From the NCBI GenBank assembly GCA_033675265.1, contig JAUJYZ010000575.1, forward strand, positions 62,001 through 126,000: 64,000 nt of DNA. Direction: 5' to 3'. Under the pieces are notes generated by a model. It did not search any database. It saw only the letters and a program-made list of their open reading frames with translations, and was not told where the DNA came from. The first letter of the stretch is position 1; each line of letters opens with the position of its first letter. Both the position numbers and the translations under genes were made by a program. This DNA comes from Actinostola sp. cb2023 (lineage: Eukaryota; Cnidaria; Anthozoa; Actiniaria; Actinostolidae). This document shows positions 12,626 through 33,022 of the stretch, piece by piece.

Positions 12626-14822
12626 CCCTATGTTGTCTGTAAGTATCACCCTCTATGAAGAGAAGAGGTCACCCTCCATGTTGTCTGTAAGTATCACCCT
12701 CCATGAAGAGAAGAGGTCACCCTCCATGTTGTCTGTAAGTATCACCCTCTATGAAGAGAAGAGGTCACCCTCCATGTTGTCTGTAAGTATCACCCTCTAT
12801 GAAGAGAAGTGGTCACCCTCCATGTTGTCTGTAAGTATCATCCTTTAAAGTGAATAGGTCACCCTCCATGTTGTCTGTAAGTATCACCCTTTATGAAGTG
12901 AAGTAGTCACCCTCCATGTTGTCTGTAAGTATCATTTTTATGAAGTGAAGAGGTCACTCTCCATGTTGTCTGTAAGTATCACCCTCTATGAAGTGAATAG
13001 ATCACCCTCCATGTTGTCTGTAAGGTATCACCCTCTATAGAGAAGTGGACCCTCCATGTTGTCTGTAAGTATCACCCTCCATGTTGTCTGTAAGACAATA
13101 TAGAGCCCTCCATGTAGTTGTCTGTAAGTATCACCCTCTATGAAGAGAAGAGGTCACCCTCCATGTTGTCTGTAAGTATCATCCTTTATGAAGTGAAGAG
13201 GTCACCCTCCATGTTGTCTGTAAGTATCACCCTTTATGAAGTGAAGAGGTCACCCTCCATGTTGTCTGTAAGTATCATCCTTTAAGAAAACTCATAGAAG
13301 GTCACCCTCCATGTTGTCTGTAAAACCCTTTATGAAGCAAAATAGTCACCCTCCATGTTGTCTGTAAGTATACCCTCTATGCAGTGAACAATCACCCTCC
13401 ATATTTGTCTGTAAGTATCATCCTTTATGAAGTAAAGTCACCCTCCATGTATTCTGTCAGTATCACCCTCTATGAAGTGAAGAGGTCACCCTCCATGTTG
13501 TCTGTAGTATCACCCTCTTTAGTGAAAGGTCACCCTCCATGTTGTCTGTAAGTATCAACCTCTATGAAGTGAAGAGGTCACTCTCCATGTTGTCTGTAAG
13601 TATCACCCTCTATGAAGTGAAGAGGTCACCCTCCATGTTGTTGTAAGTATCATCCTTTATGAAGTGAAGAGGTCCATGTTGTCTTAAGTATCAACTTTAT
13701 GAAAAGAGGTCACCCTCCATGTTGTCGTAAGTATCGTGATCGTGAGTCGTGCCCTACATGTTGATGTAAGTTTCAAAGAAGTGAAGAATCACCCTCCATG
13801 TTGTCTGTAAGTATCACCCTCTATGAAGAGAAGAGGTCACCCTCCATGTTGTCTGTAAGTATCACCCTCTATGAAGAGAAGAGGTCACCCTCCATGTTGT
13901 CTGTAAGTATCACCCTCTGTGAAGTGAAGAGGTCACCCTCCATGTTGTCTGTAAGTATCACCCTCTATGAAGTGAAGTGGTCACCCTCCATGTTGTCTGT
14001 AAGGTATCACCCTCCATGTTGTCTGTAAGTATCACCCTCTATGAAGTGAAGATGTCACCCTCCATGTTGTCTGTAAGTATCACCCTTTATGAAGTGAAGA
14101 GGTCACCCTCCATGTTGTCTGTAAGTATCACCCTTTATGAAGTGAAGAGGTCACCCTCCATGTTGTCTGTAAGTATCACCCTCTATGAAGTGAATAGATC
14201 ACCCTCCATGTTGTCTGTAAGTATCACCCTTTATGAAGTGAATAGATCACCCTCCATGTTGTCTGTAAGTATCACCCTCCATGAAGTGAAGATGTCACCC
14301 TCCATGTTGTCTGTAAGTATCACCCTCTATGAAGTGAATAGATCACCCTCATGCATGTTGTCTGTAAGTATCACCCTCCATGAAGTGAAGAGGTCACCCT
14401 CCATGTTGTCTGTAAGTATCACCCTCTATGAAGTGAAGTAGTCACCCTCCATGTTGTCTGTAAGTATCATCCTTTATGAAGTGAATAGGTCACCCTCCAT
14501 GTTGTCTGTAAGTATCACCCTCTATGAAGTGAATAGATCACCCCTCCATGTTGTCTGTAAGTATCACCCTCCATGAAGTGAAGAGGTCACCCTCCATGTT
14601 GTCTGTAAGTATCACCCTCTATGAAGTGAATAGATCACCCTCCATGTTGTCTGTAAGTATCACCCTCTATGAAGTGAAGGTATCACCCTCCATGTTGTCT
14701 GTAAGTATCACCCTCTATGAAGTGAAGTGGTCACCCTCCATGTTGTCTGTAAGTATCACCCTCTATGAAGTGAATAGGTCACCCTCCATGTTGTCTGTAA
14801 GTATCACCCTCTATGAAGTGAA
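12626..14822. repeat. 48-bp tandem array, about 45 copies
   Basis: Unit contains CACCCTCCATGTTGTCTG then TAAGTATCACCCTCTATGAA; 48 bp is 16 codons, which makes long but meaningless ORFs. Units at 13020-13790 are irregular. Every regular unit holds TCTGTAAGTAT, a splice-donor-like word on the plus strand. Confidence 0.95.
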
Positions 14823-14844
14823 ACGAGCTCTGGAGACCTCCTCA

Positions 14845-15130
14845 ATCGGTCACCTCCATTAAGCGTTCACCTCCATTAAGCGATCATAAGCGTTCACCTC
14901 CATTAATAAGAGACCTCTATTAAGCAGACACCTCCATTAAGCAGACACCTCTATTAAGTGGTCATAAGCGGTCACCTCCATTAAGCGGACACCTCCATTT
15001 AGCGGTCACCTCCATTAAGAGGACACCTCCATTTAGTGGTCACCTCCATCAAGCGGTCATCTCCATCAAGCGGTCACCTCCGTTAAGTATTCACCTACAA
15101 TAAAAGGTGACATCTCCTGTTAAGCGGTTG
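14845..15130. repeat. 17-bp repeat (TTAAGCGGTCACCTCCA)
   Basis: About 16 imperfect units. The GCG(G/A)(T/A)CACCTCCA word links it to the elements at 33599-33791 and 46823-48665. Confidence 0.85.
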
Positions 15131-15193
15131 TGGTCACATCTTACAAAGTTCCATAGAAAAATAAAATGAAATAAGTATATGAACGATACATTT

Positions 15194-15555
15194 ATTATAA
15201 TAACAAAAGTGATTGACTCTGGCTTAAACTGTGTGAAATTAATACAGACGTTTCGGTCCACATCTCGGACCTTCTTCAGTTTGAAAAAACGTTAGTGTTG
15301 CACGCGCTTATTTAAATTAGCGGTTTGCGCGCGCTTTTTTTGTTTTTTGTTTTTGTTTAGAATTTACAAGTGTCCTATATTAAATATTCGGTATTTGAAT
15401 ATGACCGTTCCCTGAGTTGTTATCTAGTTCAGAATACCATGCTTCCAAGAACAGCCGTTGATGCCAGTTGTTCTCACTTTCTTTTTTGTGGACCGAAACG
15501 TCTGTATTAATTTCACACAGTTTAAGCCAGAGTCAATCACTTTTGTTATTATAAT
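15194..15555. mobile_element. Inverted-repeat element
   Basis: A 68-bp arm (15194-15261, containing GACTCTGGCTTAAACTGTG and ACAGACGTTTCGGTCCAC) is repeated inverted at 15488-15555. The ORF over the right arm follows from the repeat and I do not call it a gene. Confidence 0.8.
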
Positions 15556-15559
15556 TTTG

Positions 15560-17770
15560 AATCCTGGCTGCAATTTCCACATTTTTAAAGATACATTTAT
15601 TAGTTGGTCACATGATCCCAAGTTTCTATGACTACGTAGGTTTACGAATACGTACGGACTCATGTGGGATGACTGCTTTGAAAATGTATCTTTGATGTAT
15701 TAATTCCATATGTTACTTTTTTGTTGGGTTCTCCACCACCTACCTGCCCTAATTGATCCACCTATGGTACTGTAGTCACAGAAACTTGAGGTCCATGTGT
15801 CCAACTAATAAATGTACCGATGATATACTTATTTCATTTTATTTTTCGTTGGTTTCTCCACAAGAAAAGAGAAGAAAAAAAGAAAGGAAACGTTTAGGTT
15901 TAGTCACTATTAATATAAAATGACAACATAAACATTTGTTAACTAAGGGACCGGTAATTATTTAAGTTGGAGGGGGGAGTGGATCGAGTAGAAAATGGGG
16001 GTCCTGAAAAAAATTGGTGAGAAAAGGGGGTCTCTGAAATTGTAAAGGAGTGAGAGGGGTTCTCCAGATTTTGTACTCTAAAGCTTACTACACACCTTCA
16101 TAACCAATACAAATGTAATTTTCTGAACACAACTCACACTATAGCTAGTGCTGAGAAGCAGAGAATCGCTGTTCTCATCAATTACACTTAGTTAGGTTCT
16201 CTTTCTGGAGTACAAATTTGCAAAATTCTTCGATGAAGCTTCCAGTTGATGAACAAGTATATCATTCATTGTCTAACTAAATATGTGTTGCAACCTACAT
16301 GTCACATTTATCAGCTCTTTTTTTAATGTGTTATGTAACAAGAAAAGTGATAGCGGTGATGGTGAGAATAAGAGTGGTAGTTAGAATGATTCTTCCTTCC
16401 CTTTAATGTGTTACACATAATAAGTATTAATAAGTATTAATTTCCTCACATTACATCACTGTTATCATACACGTCTCTAGTTTGGAACAGTGGAGGGGAG
16501 GGGAGGGAGAGGGGGCTTCAAATATGTTTACCTTATGAAAGGGCGTCTTTAAAAAAATAGTGTAATTTGTGAGGGGTTCCCGAATTCTTTTTGGGGAGAA
16601 ATATTGCACATTTTTCCTCCAATATACTTCATAATTTTCGACTTTTTATATTATAAAATAAATAGAAGATGGCTAGCTTTCATAATCGCGTGCATAATTG
16701 TTGGATAGAACATAGACTGAAGCCATCTGCTATTTGTTAGGTGAACGAAAGACACGGAAACGCATAAAAGTATCTGTTTTGAAATCAAAACGTCTACGTG
16801 CGGCTAGGCCTTTATATTATGGCTGTTTTTCAATGGCATCGATCGACACGGGGCGTGGCGTAAGGAGCGGCGTAAATCCTGGTGAAAAACAGAAACTGTA
16901 AGAATAAAGGTCGACGGAATTGGAGCTTTTTCTTCGATCTGATTGCGGTTACGAATTCGTCATTTTCGTCCAGTCTGATTTTCACCTTCATATAACGGTC
17001 TTATGCAGATATTGATTCCGGTTTTGGCTGATTCCTATTCCTGAGTGAAAGTATCTCAGAAACAGTTTTCTGGAAACCTGACGATTTCCAAAAGTTTCAA
17101 GAAAACAGTTCAAGAAACAAGAAACACAAACGTTTCTACAACACTGTTTAGTACTTTCCTCGTTTGCCCCGGTCCAAATTAAATGGCAATAGTGAACGTG
17201 CATGACTCAAGGCACGATTCCTCTAGCGATGCTTGTTCTAATGACGAGAGGCGATTCCATAGTAGCAGGTGGATGCAATAAAACTGCCTCAAGGCTGTGA
17301 AGAAATGCTTCTTTTAAAATAAACCTATTTTCATTTACAGCTAGGTATATTCTCACTGTTTAGACGTTTTCTTAGCTTATTAGCAGTCGAAGCATTTCTA
17401 AGTTCGATGGCTACAGTCCGCGCCATCACTCTCATGCAACCATTAACTGATGGCGAGTACCTGTCGTCCATCTTGGATCCATTAGAATAATATTTTATTT
17501 TAAAGACACGTATCACCTAGGAGCTTCATCAAACTCGTTAAAATGTGAAGGTGAACAACAAGAATAATTAACAGTCAAGGTAGACACCTTTGCCGTGTAG
17601 TACTGCTAGTGGCTTTACAAGATATCCTGGTACACGGACCAAGGCCAAGAGAGATATTTGTATGTAGAGTCCGCTTCGTTGAAAGACACATCGTTTCTAT
17701 GCAACCAGCAACGGCTTGAATGTACCACAAGCCTCGACAATTTTCTACTTCAAAAAATATGACAACAATG
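15560..17770. other. Intergenic region upstream of P4HTM
   Basis: No supported gene. Contains a short inverted repeat near 16661-16737 (AATAGAAGATGGCT / AGCCATCTGCTATT) and scattered G-rich runs. Confidence 0.5.
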
Positions 17771-17772
17771 AA

Positions 17773-17783
17773 TTATATATAAA
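17773..17783 (+). promoter_or_regulatory. TATA-like element of P4HTM
   Basis: TATATATAAAC lies about 60 bp before the start codon, which would give a 5' leader of roughly 30-40 nt. Placement is plausible, but the flanks are AT-rich and no initiator was confirmed. Confidence 0.4.
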
Positions 17784-17840
17784 CAAGAAACCACTGAACA
17801 CAGAAACTTCATCATTTAATTTTAATCTCATCTACAAGCC

Positions 17841-28135
<10,295 letters not shown>

Positions 28136-28145
28136 CCCATACATA

Positions 28146-28151
28146 AATAAA
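28146..28151 (+). terminator. Poly(A) signal AATAAA of P4HTM
   Basis: AATAAA starts 11 nt after the stop codon, and further AATAAA hexamers follow at about 28212-28250. Several alternative cleavage sites are therefore possible. Confidence 0.5.
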
Positions 28152-28296
28152 TGTAGAATATTATGTAGAGACTTTTTAATACAATAGTTTATAAAATAAC
28201 TAAAGATACTACAATAAATAAATAATAAAATAAAATAAATAAATAAATAAAATTTATATAGCGCCTTAACTATTAAAATATTCTAAAGCGCTTTAA

Positions 28297-28513
28297 GGCC
28301 CAGACACACGGTGCAACTTTTCTTGCAACGTTGCGCGCAACAAGTTTTTTTCGGGGTGTCACACGATGCAAGGTTGCGCGCAACAAGGTTTTTTTCGGGG
28401 TGTCACACGATGCAACGATGCAACGATGCAACGATGCAGAAGTAGAACTCGATCCTACTTCTGCAACTGTAGCGCGCAACGTTGCAAGAAAAGTTGCACC
28501 GTGTGTCTGGGCC
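28297..28513. mobile_element. MITE, 217 bp, downstream of P4HTM
   Basis: GGCCCAGACACACGGTGCAA and onward to CGTTGCGCGC is inverted at the right end, about 43 bp of near-perfect arms. The loop has a short direct repeat (TTTTTTTCGGGGTGTCACAC) and ACGATGCA repeats. Confidence 0.9.
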
Positions 28514-28896
28514 TGTACATAAACGATACTAATAAAAAGTGTAAAAACGAATAGTCTTATAAAATACTAATAAAGTTTGATCGGTGGGGATCGTCTGATG
28601 TACTTTATTGGGGTGCGGCATGATAGTCAGCAAGTCTAAAATAATATCACAGAGATCTCATCGTAGGGCGGTTGCCCAGGGCCATGGGAAGGGGAGAGAG
28701 GGTACTCAGGAAGTTTTTTGGGTGTGTCGTCACAGAGATTTCAAAACTCTGACTTATCATAATATTTAAAATGTGATTATTATTATTATCCCATACCCCA
28801 TCCTAGATCTAAAACTGAAACGTTATACCCTATACCGTGGCACATACCAGTGAAGCTTATGTAGGAGAGTACCAGGCATCAAAACAAGGCAGAAAT

Positions 28897-29008
28897 CAGG
28901 GCCGTACATAACCCAAAAGGGGGCAGTACGTATTTAACAGCAGCATAAAAATAAAAATAGTACAGTTCTCAGTACTTTTTGGTACCTTTTTCGCCTTGCT
29001 AGGGGACA

Positions 29009-29070
<62 letters not shown>

Positions 29071-29095
29071 TGCCCCTGTGCTGTGTACGGCCCTG
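28897..29095. mobile_element. hAT-like MITE containing a 58-nt poly(C), upstream of APRT
   Basis: Ends CAGGGCCGTACA and TGTACGGCCCTG are inverted; CAGGG termini are typical of hAT elements. The interior matches GGGGGCA...TGCCCC around 58 Cs (29013-29070). It lies 140 bp before the APRT start, so it may sit in the promoter. No clean 8-bp target duplication. Confidence 0.7.
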
Positions 29096-29234
29096 GAAAT
29101 CGATCCTTGACCGAATCGCAGGCCATATTTTAGGATCGTGACGCAATGATTTTATTTTTAGTCCCGAAACCGCAACCTTTTCTGGGCTCCCTGTGTTGGC
29201 GTAACCGCTGACCAAACTGTGTTCCAAATAAAAA

Positions 29235-29338
29235 ATGGCGGCCAATGAAAGCATTTGCGATCAAGAAAAAGCTTTGGAGCAAGTGAAACATTTGATACGA
29301 ACCTTTCCAGACTTTCCAAGACCTGGCATTGACTTCAA
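29235..29338 (+). CDS. APRT: APRT exon 1
   Basis: Encodes the N-terminus through [11 protein letters not shown]; donor GTAAAC leaves phase 2, and the next exon completes a Lys codon. Confidence 0.92.
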
Positions 29339-32300
29339 GTAAACTATTTATTTGGCACATTTTGTATTGTTGAAGTATTACTGTGCGGATCGTTGGATGT
29401 TGATTGTTGTGTATTTCGAAATGAAGCATGTCGTAACCTTGTGTTTATATTGTTTATCAGAGATATCTGTCCAATTCTTAAAGACCCAAGTGCACTCAAA
29501 ACCGTAACAGATGTCATTACCGATCACATTAAGAAAAATATTGGACAAATAAACGTTATTGTTGGTAAGTACAATGCATACAGTACCTGTAGAAAACACT
29601 GGTCTTGCGACATACAACATGCAGGCAACTGGTGTGCAGTAGTTAACTAGGGAACACATCAAGGCAATACTCCAGTTTCCAGTTGTTTAGACACCACTGT
29701 ACTCCTGGACAGAACACGCTTGCTGAGCCTCAATGCAGACTTTCTATTGTCCAGTGTCAACATGTTTTCACATTCTCGTCGGTATTTGTGAATAACTTAC
29801 ACTGAATTGAGGCCAAGGCTGAGCAAATGCGTCTTTTAGAAAACAAAACTGGAGTATTCTTGAAGGGATCCATGCTAACACATTGATATCCGATGTAATT
29901 TTTATTTTTTTATTAGATGATGATGATGTAAGGATTAAAATCTAAATTCTCCTTGAAGTTCTCTGAATTTGAATTACTTGTAGTGGTTACTTAGGCCTAG
30001 TTCATACGTCGTGCTAATCATGAGCCGTTCTCGTCTAAAACAATAGATAATGAGGCTGCTTCTTTTGAAGTAATTAAGAACGGCTCTTGGAAAGTACAGC
30101 GTTTGAACTAGGCCTAACACAGTTCTTGCACTATCTTTTTATCTGAGCATGAGGGGGGAGGGGATATACTAGTAGAAGACAACAACTTATTGTGACAACT
30201 TTTTTGGCTAAAAGTGGAGGGGCCAAAGTCCCCCCAGCAACCCCCCTTCCCCACCAATTTCCGTCAATTTTGTGTGATATTTAATACAGTATATTTTTTT
30301 TTGATGTGGTATAGTCCCTTTTTGTATTCACAGATCCCATTGCAAAACCACTGTACTTATTGACAAAAGATGCATTTGTACAGGCTTAGCCTCGAGTCAG
30401 TGTAAATTATTCACAAATATCAACCAGAACACGAACAAATGTTGACATGAAACAATAGAAACATTTTTGAATTGCACGGACTGTTTTTAGAATTGAGGCT
30501 AAGCCTGTTCAAATGCGTCTTTTGTCAAGGACAGTGGTCATCTCTAAACAACTCGAAACTGGAGTATTGTGGTATCAGCTACCCCCTACATCCCCCTCAT
30601 TACTGCATTCACAAACTCTTCCCAATGTTTAACTACATGTAATGAGGGTTTATCACATAATTTCAAAACTCATAGGACAAGTAAATGATTATCATAGCTG
30701 GAAAGAGCTCGTTGAAATTAGTAAAAATGTGAAGTTTGGAAAAGATCGCTCCACAAATTACGAAGATATGAATTTTCAAAAATCGAAATTTTGTATGAAA
30801 ACTTTTGTTGGAGGCAAGAGTTGCCTCCAAGCGTAATTTCCAAAGGTTTTCATATAAAATTTCGATTTTTGAAAATTCATATCTTCGTAATTTGTGGAGC
30901 GATCTTTTCCAAACTTCACATTTTTACTAATTTCAACGAGCTCTTTCCAGCTATGATAATCATTTTTTGTCCTATGAGTTTTGAAATTACATGATAAACC
31001 CTCATTGCTACATCGTAGTTCTTTCATTGCAGGTCTAGAAGCAAGAGGATTTTTATTTGGTCCACAAGTCGCAATGAACTTAAATGTACCCTTTGTACCC
31101 ATTAGAAAGTCTGGCAAACTTCCTGGACCAACCATAAAAGCCACTTATACTAAGGAATATGGAGAGGTATACTGATGAGGAATTATGTGTAACTGTTGGT
31201 ACAATTTTGGCTTTTTTTCTAAAGAACGACAGCGTCAGCCTCACTGCCCAGAATACAACTTTCTCCAGTATCAATTTTGTTCCTAACGATTCTCTGCTAT
31301 TTTAAGGACATCTTAGAAGTGCAGCAAGATGCCTTTAGCCCTGGACAAAAAGTGGTTATTATTGATGATCTCATAGCCACAGGAGGTATAGTGCATCTTC
31401 ACGTCTTTGCCTCCTGGTGTATATGTTGTGGTCTAATTTTTCCCACTGGTTTTAATTTTTCTGAGGGTTGTTCTAAGGTAGCCTCCTCCGCACGCAACCC
31501 CTTTGGGAACCCTTTGGGATCCCTGCGAGGCCGGAGGCCACCAAAACAATGGACTAAAAATTTAAAACCAGTGGAAAATTTCAAACCACAACATATACAT
31601 ACTTCATGTAGAGTTCCATTCATATGTTGTATGACCCCATGAATTTTAGCATTTATGTGACGATGAAGCCGCCATTTTGTTTGTTTATATCTACTTGGGG
31701 TCTATGAGCTGATAGACCACTAGTAGCGAACCAATCAGATTGCAGGATTTGCACTAGACCACTGAATGGTTTATGCTAATTAACAATTATTCCACAAAAT
31801 CGAGTCGTACATGAGCTGATAGCCAATGAGGCGGTAGCCGAGTTGGCTATCAGCCATGTACAACGAGATTGAGTGGAATAATTGTTTTATTATATAGACA
31901 ACCACTGGATTGTAAGAAATATAACATTTGTTTTTATTTTTAGTTCAGCAAAACCGGTTTGCCATTGTTGAAAATCTCCAATTTTCTCTACTCGTGGTAT
32001 ATGAACTGATAGCCTACTAGTAGAGTAGCCAATCAGGGTGCACCCTTGCTCATATCCAGTGGTTGTCTATATAATAAATATATATGTGTGTGTGTGTGAG
32101 AGTACAGTGTACTCCAATTAGTGCGCAAGCGCTAGAACACATTGGACACTTAAATAAACAGTGGTGTTCAACCATGAAGTATATACCCTCATTGCTTGAG
32201 GTTTGCTTGCTCTGTGTCTAACCCTTCACTTTTCTCTGTCTAGGTACCTTAGTAGCTGCCTGCAAACTAGTGGAGTCTTGTAAGTGTGACGTCAAGCAGT

Positions 32301-32380
32301 GCATTGTTCTGGTGGAGCTGGAGGAGCTTAATGGAAAGGCCTTACTTTCGTGCTCATGCCATGTACTGATTAAGATTTAG
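29235..32380 (+). CDS. APRT: Adenine phosphoribosyltransferase, five exons
   Basis: Cytosolic purine-salvage enzyme: adenine + PRPP gives AMP + pyrophosphate. Exons 29235-29338, 29461-29564, 31033-31166, 31307-31385 and 32244-32380 join in frame (185 codons; vertebrate APRT has about 180). Visible family features: [18 protein letters not shown] near the N-terminus, [22 protein letters not shown], and the PRPP-binding motif [14 protein letters not shown] at residues 130-143. The start is the first ATG in an ATGGCGGCC context, close behind a hAT-like element. The last about 17 residues (after ELNGK) do not resemble the usual C-terminus. The gene lies in tandem downstream of P4HTM. Confidence 0.94.
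29461..29564 (+). CDS. APRT: APRT exon 2
   Basis: Acceptor TTTATCAG, donor GTAAGT, phase 1 end. Encodes [19 protein letters not shown] and the helix and strand ahead of the GLEARGF motif. Confidence 0.93.
29661..29875. mobile_element. MITE family M2, copy 1 (APRT intron 2)
   Basis: CAATACTCCAGTTT at the left and AAACTGGAGTATT at the right, with internal words (GAGGC..AGGCTGAGCAAATGCG, GTCTTTT) shared with the element at 30350-30570. Confidence 0.65.
29991..30117. mobile_element. MITE, 127 bp (APRT intron 2)
   Basis: TTAGGCCTAGTTCA and TGAACTAGGCCTAA form the ends; the arms continue with GAGCCGTTCT / AGAACGGCTC. Confidence 0.85.
30350..30570. mobile_element. MITE family M2, copy 2, left end lost (APRT intron 2)
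   Basis: TTGACAAAAGATGCATTTGT and AGGCTTAGCCTC are inverted at 30491-30528; the right end AAACTGGAGTATTG matches copy 1, but the left terminal CAATACTCC is absent. Confidence 0.6.
30641..31006. mobile_element. Young fold-back element, APRT intron 2
   Basis: AATGAGGGTTTATCA begins an arm of about 160 bp repeated inverted almost without mismatch up to AACCCTCATT. The centre is a small hairpin (GGAGGCAA / TTGCCTCC). It ends only 26 bp before APRT exon 3, overlapping the likely branch-point region. Confidence 0.9.
31033..31166 (+). CDS. APRT: APRT exon 3
   Basis: Acceptor CATTGCAG, donor GTATAC, phase 0 end. Carries [11 protein letters not shown] and [10 protein letters not shown], the adenine-site and flexible-loop segments of APRT. 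Confidence 0.95.
31307..31385 (+). CDS. APRT: APRT exon 4
   Basis: Acceptor ATTTTAAG, donor GTATAG, phase 1 end. Carries most of the PRPP motif, [11 protein letters not shown]. Confidence 0.95.
31417..31598. mobile_element. MITE, APRT intron 4
   Basis: GTATATGTTGTGGTCTAATT and CCCACTGGTTTTAATTTTT are inverted as AAAAATTTAAAACCAGTGG to CCACAACATATAC. It begins about 30 bp past the exon 4 donor. Confidence 0.85.
31660..32085. mobile_element. Nested palindromic elements, APRT intron 4
   Basis: Inner palindrome 31780-31890 (ACAATTATTCCAC...GAGCTGATAGCCAA / TTGGCTATCAGC...GTGGAATAATTGT) and an overlapping pair TATATAGACAACCACTGGAT (31893) / ATCCAGTGGTTGTCTATATA (32057). At least two elements are nested or share an end. 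Confidence 0.75.
32244..32380 (+). CDS. APRT: APRT exon 5 and stop
   Basis: Acceptor CTGTCTAG. Completes the PRPP motif (GTLVAAC) and encodes [13 protein letters not shown]. The tail after that ([13 protein letters not shown]) is unlike the usual aromatic C-terminus; an indel, an unseen splice event or real divergence could explain it. Stop TAG at 32378-32380. Confidence 0.85.
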
Positions 32381-32461
32381 TTGTTACTAGCTTTTTAAAA
32401 TTAGGCTCAAGCGGGATTTAAAATTAGTTGGTAGTGTGTGATTGTGACCCTCTAGACTGCT

Positions 32462-33022
32462 ACCGTATGTAATAGATACAATATGAGCGGCCAATCTGTA
32501 TGGGATTTACCGATAAGTAATATACAATATTCGCGTCCGATCTGTATGGGATTTACAAACTCGAGCCGTAGGCGATTACTTATCGAATCCAACGATGTAT
32601 AAGTGGATGTTTTACTATAATTTTGATGATAGGAAACAGTTTGGCCAAGAAAATCCAAGTTAAAGTTGAATGCAAATGAGGACGAATCTCTTGCCGATTT
32701 ACAGATGTCTGCTACGCTTATGATTTCTATTGTATTTGTCTCATTAATTATTCATGAATTCGATAAGTAATAGATACAATATGAGCGGCGGAACTGTATG
32801 GTATTTACAATGGCGAGCCGAAGGCGTTTAAATACCATACAGTTCAGATGCGAATATTGTATGACTTATGTTTTACTATAATTTGGATGATAGGAAACAG
32901 TTTGGCCAAGAAAATCCAAGTTAAAGTTGAATGCAAATGAGGACGATTCTGTATCCGATTTACAGCTACGCTTATGATTTCTATTGTATTACCCTCATTA
33001 ATTATTCATGAATTCGATAAAG
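32462..33022. repeat. Two tandem copies of a 250-300-bp repeat downstream of APRT
   Basis: Each copy has TAGATACAATATGAGCGGC, ACAGTTTGGCCAAGAAAATC, GCAAATGAGGACGA and CTCATTAATTATTCATGAATT. The last segment also occurs twice at 2.8-3.1 kb. Confidence 0.85.

Noticed and set aside
12630..14862. 48-bp array as a possible CRISPR array or repeat protein
   Set aside because: Units are contiguous without unique spacers, the setting is a eukaryotic genome, and frames break repeatedly.
15424..15663. 79-codon minus-strand ORF
   Set aside because: Lies across the right arm of an inverted-repeat element.
17331..17516. Minus-strand ORF containing MDDRYSPSVNG, head-to-head with P4HTM
   Set aside because: No family resemblance, no partner exon and no donor in frame; could be chance.
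28934..29254. Poly-glycine ORFs on the minus strand
   Set aside because: Translation of the 58-nt homopolymer inside a MITE.
30642..31144. ORFs of 64-122 codons in APRT intron 2
   Set aside because: They mirror each other across the fold-back element; only exon 3 (31033-31166, plus strand) is real.
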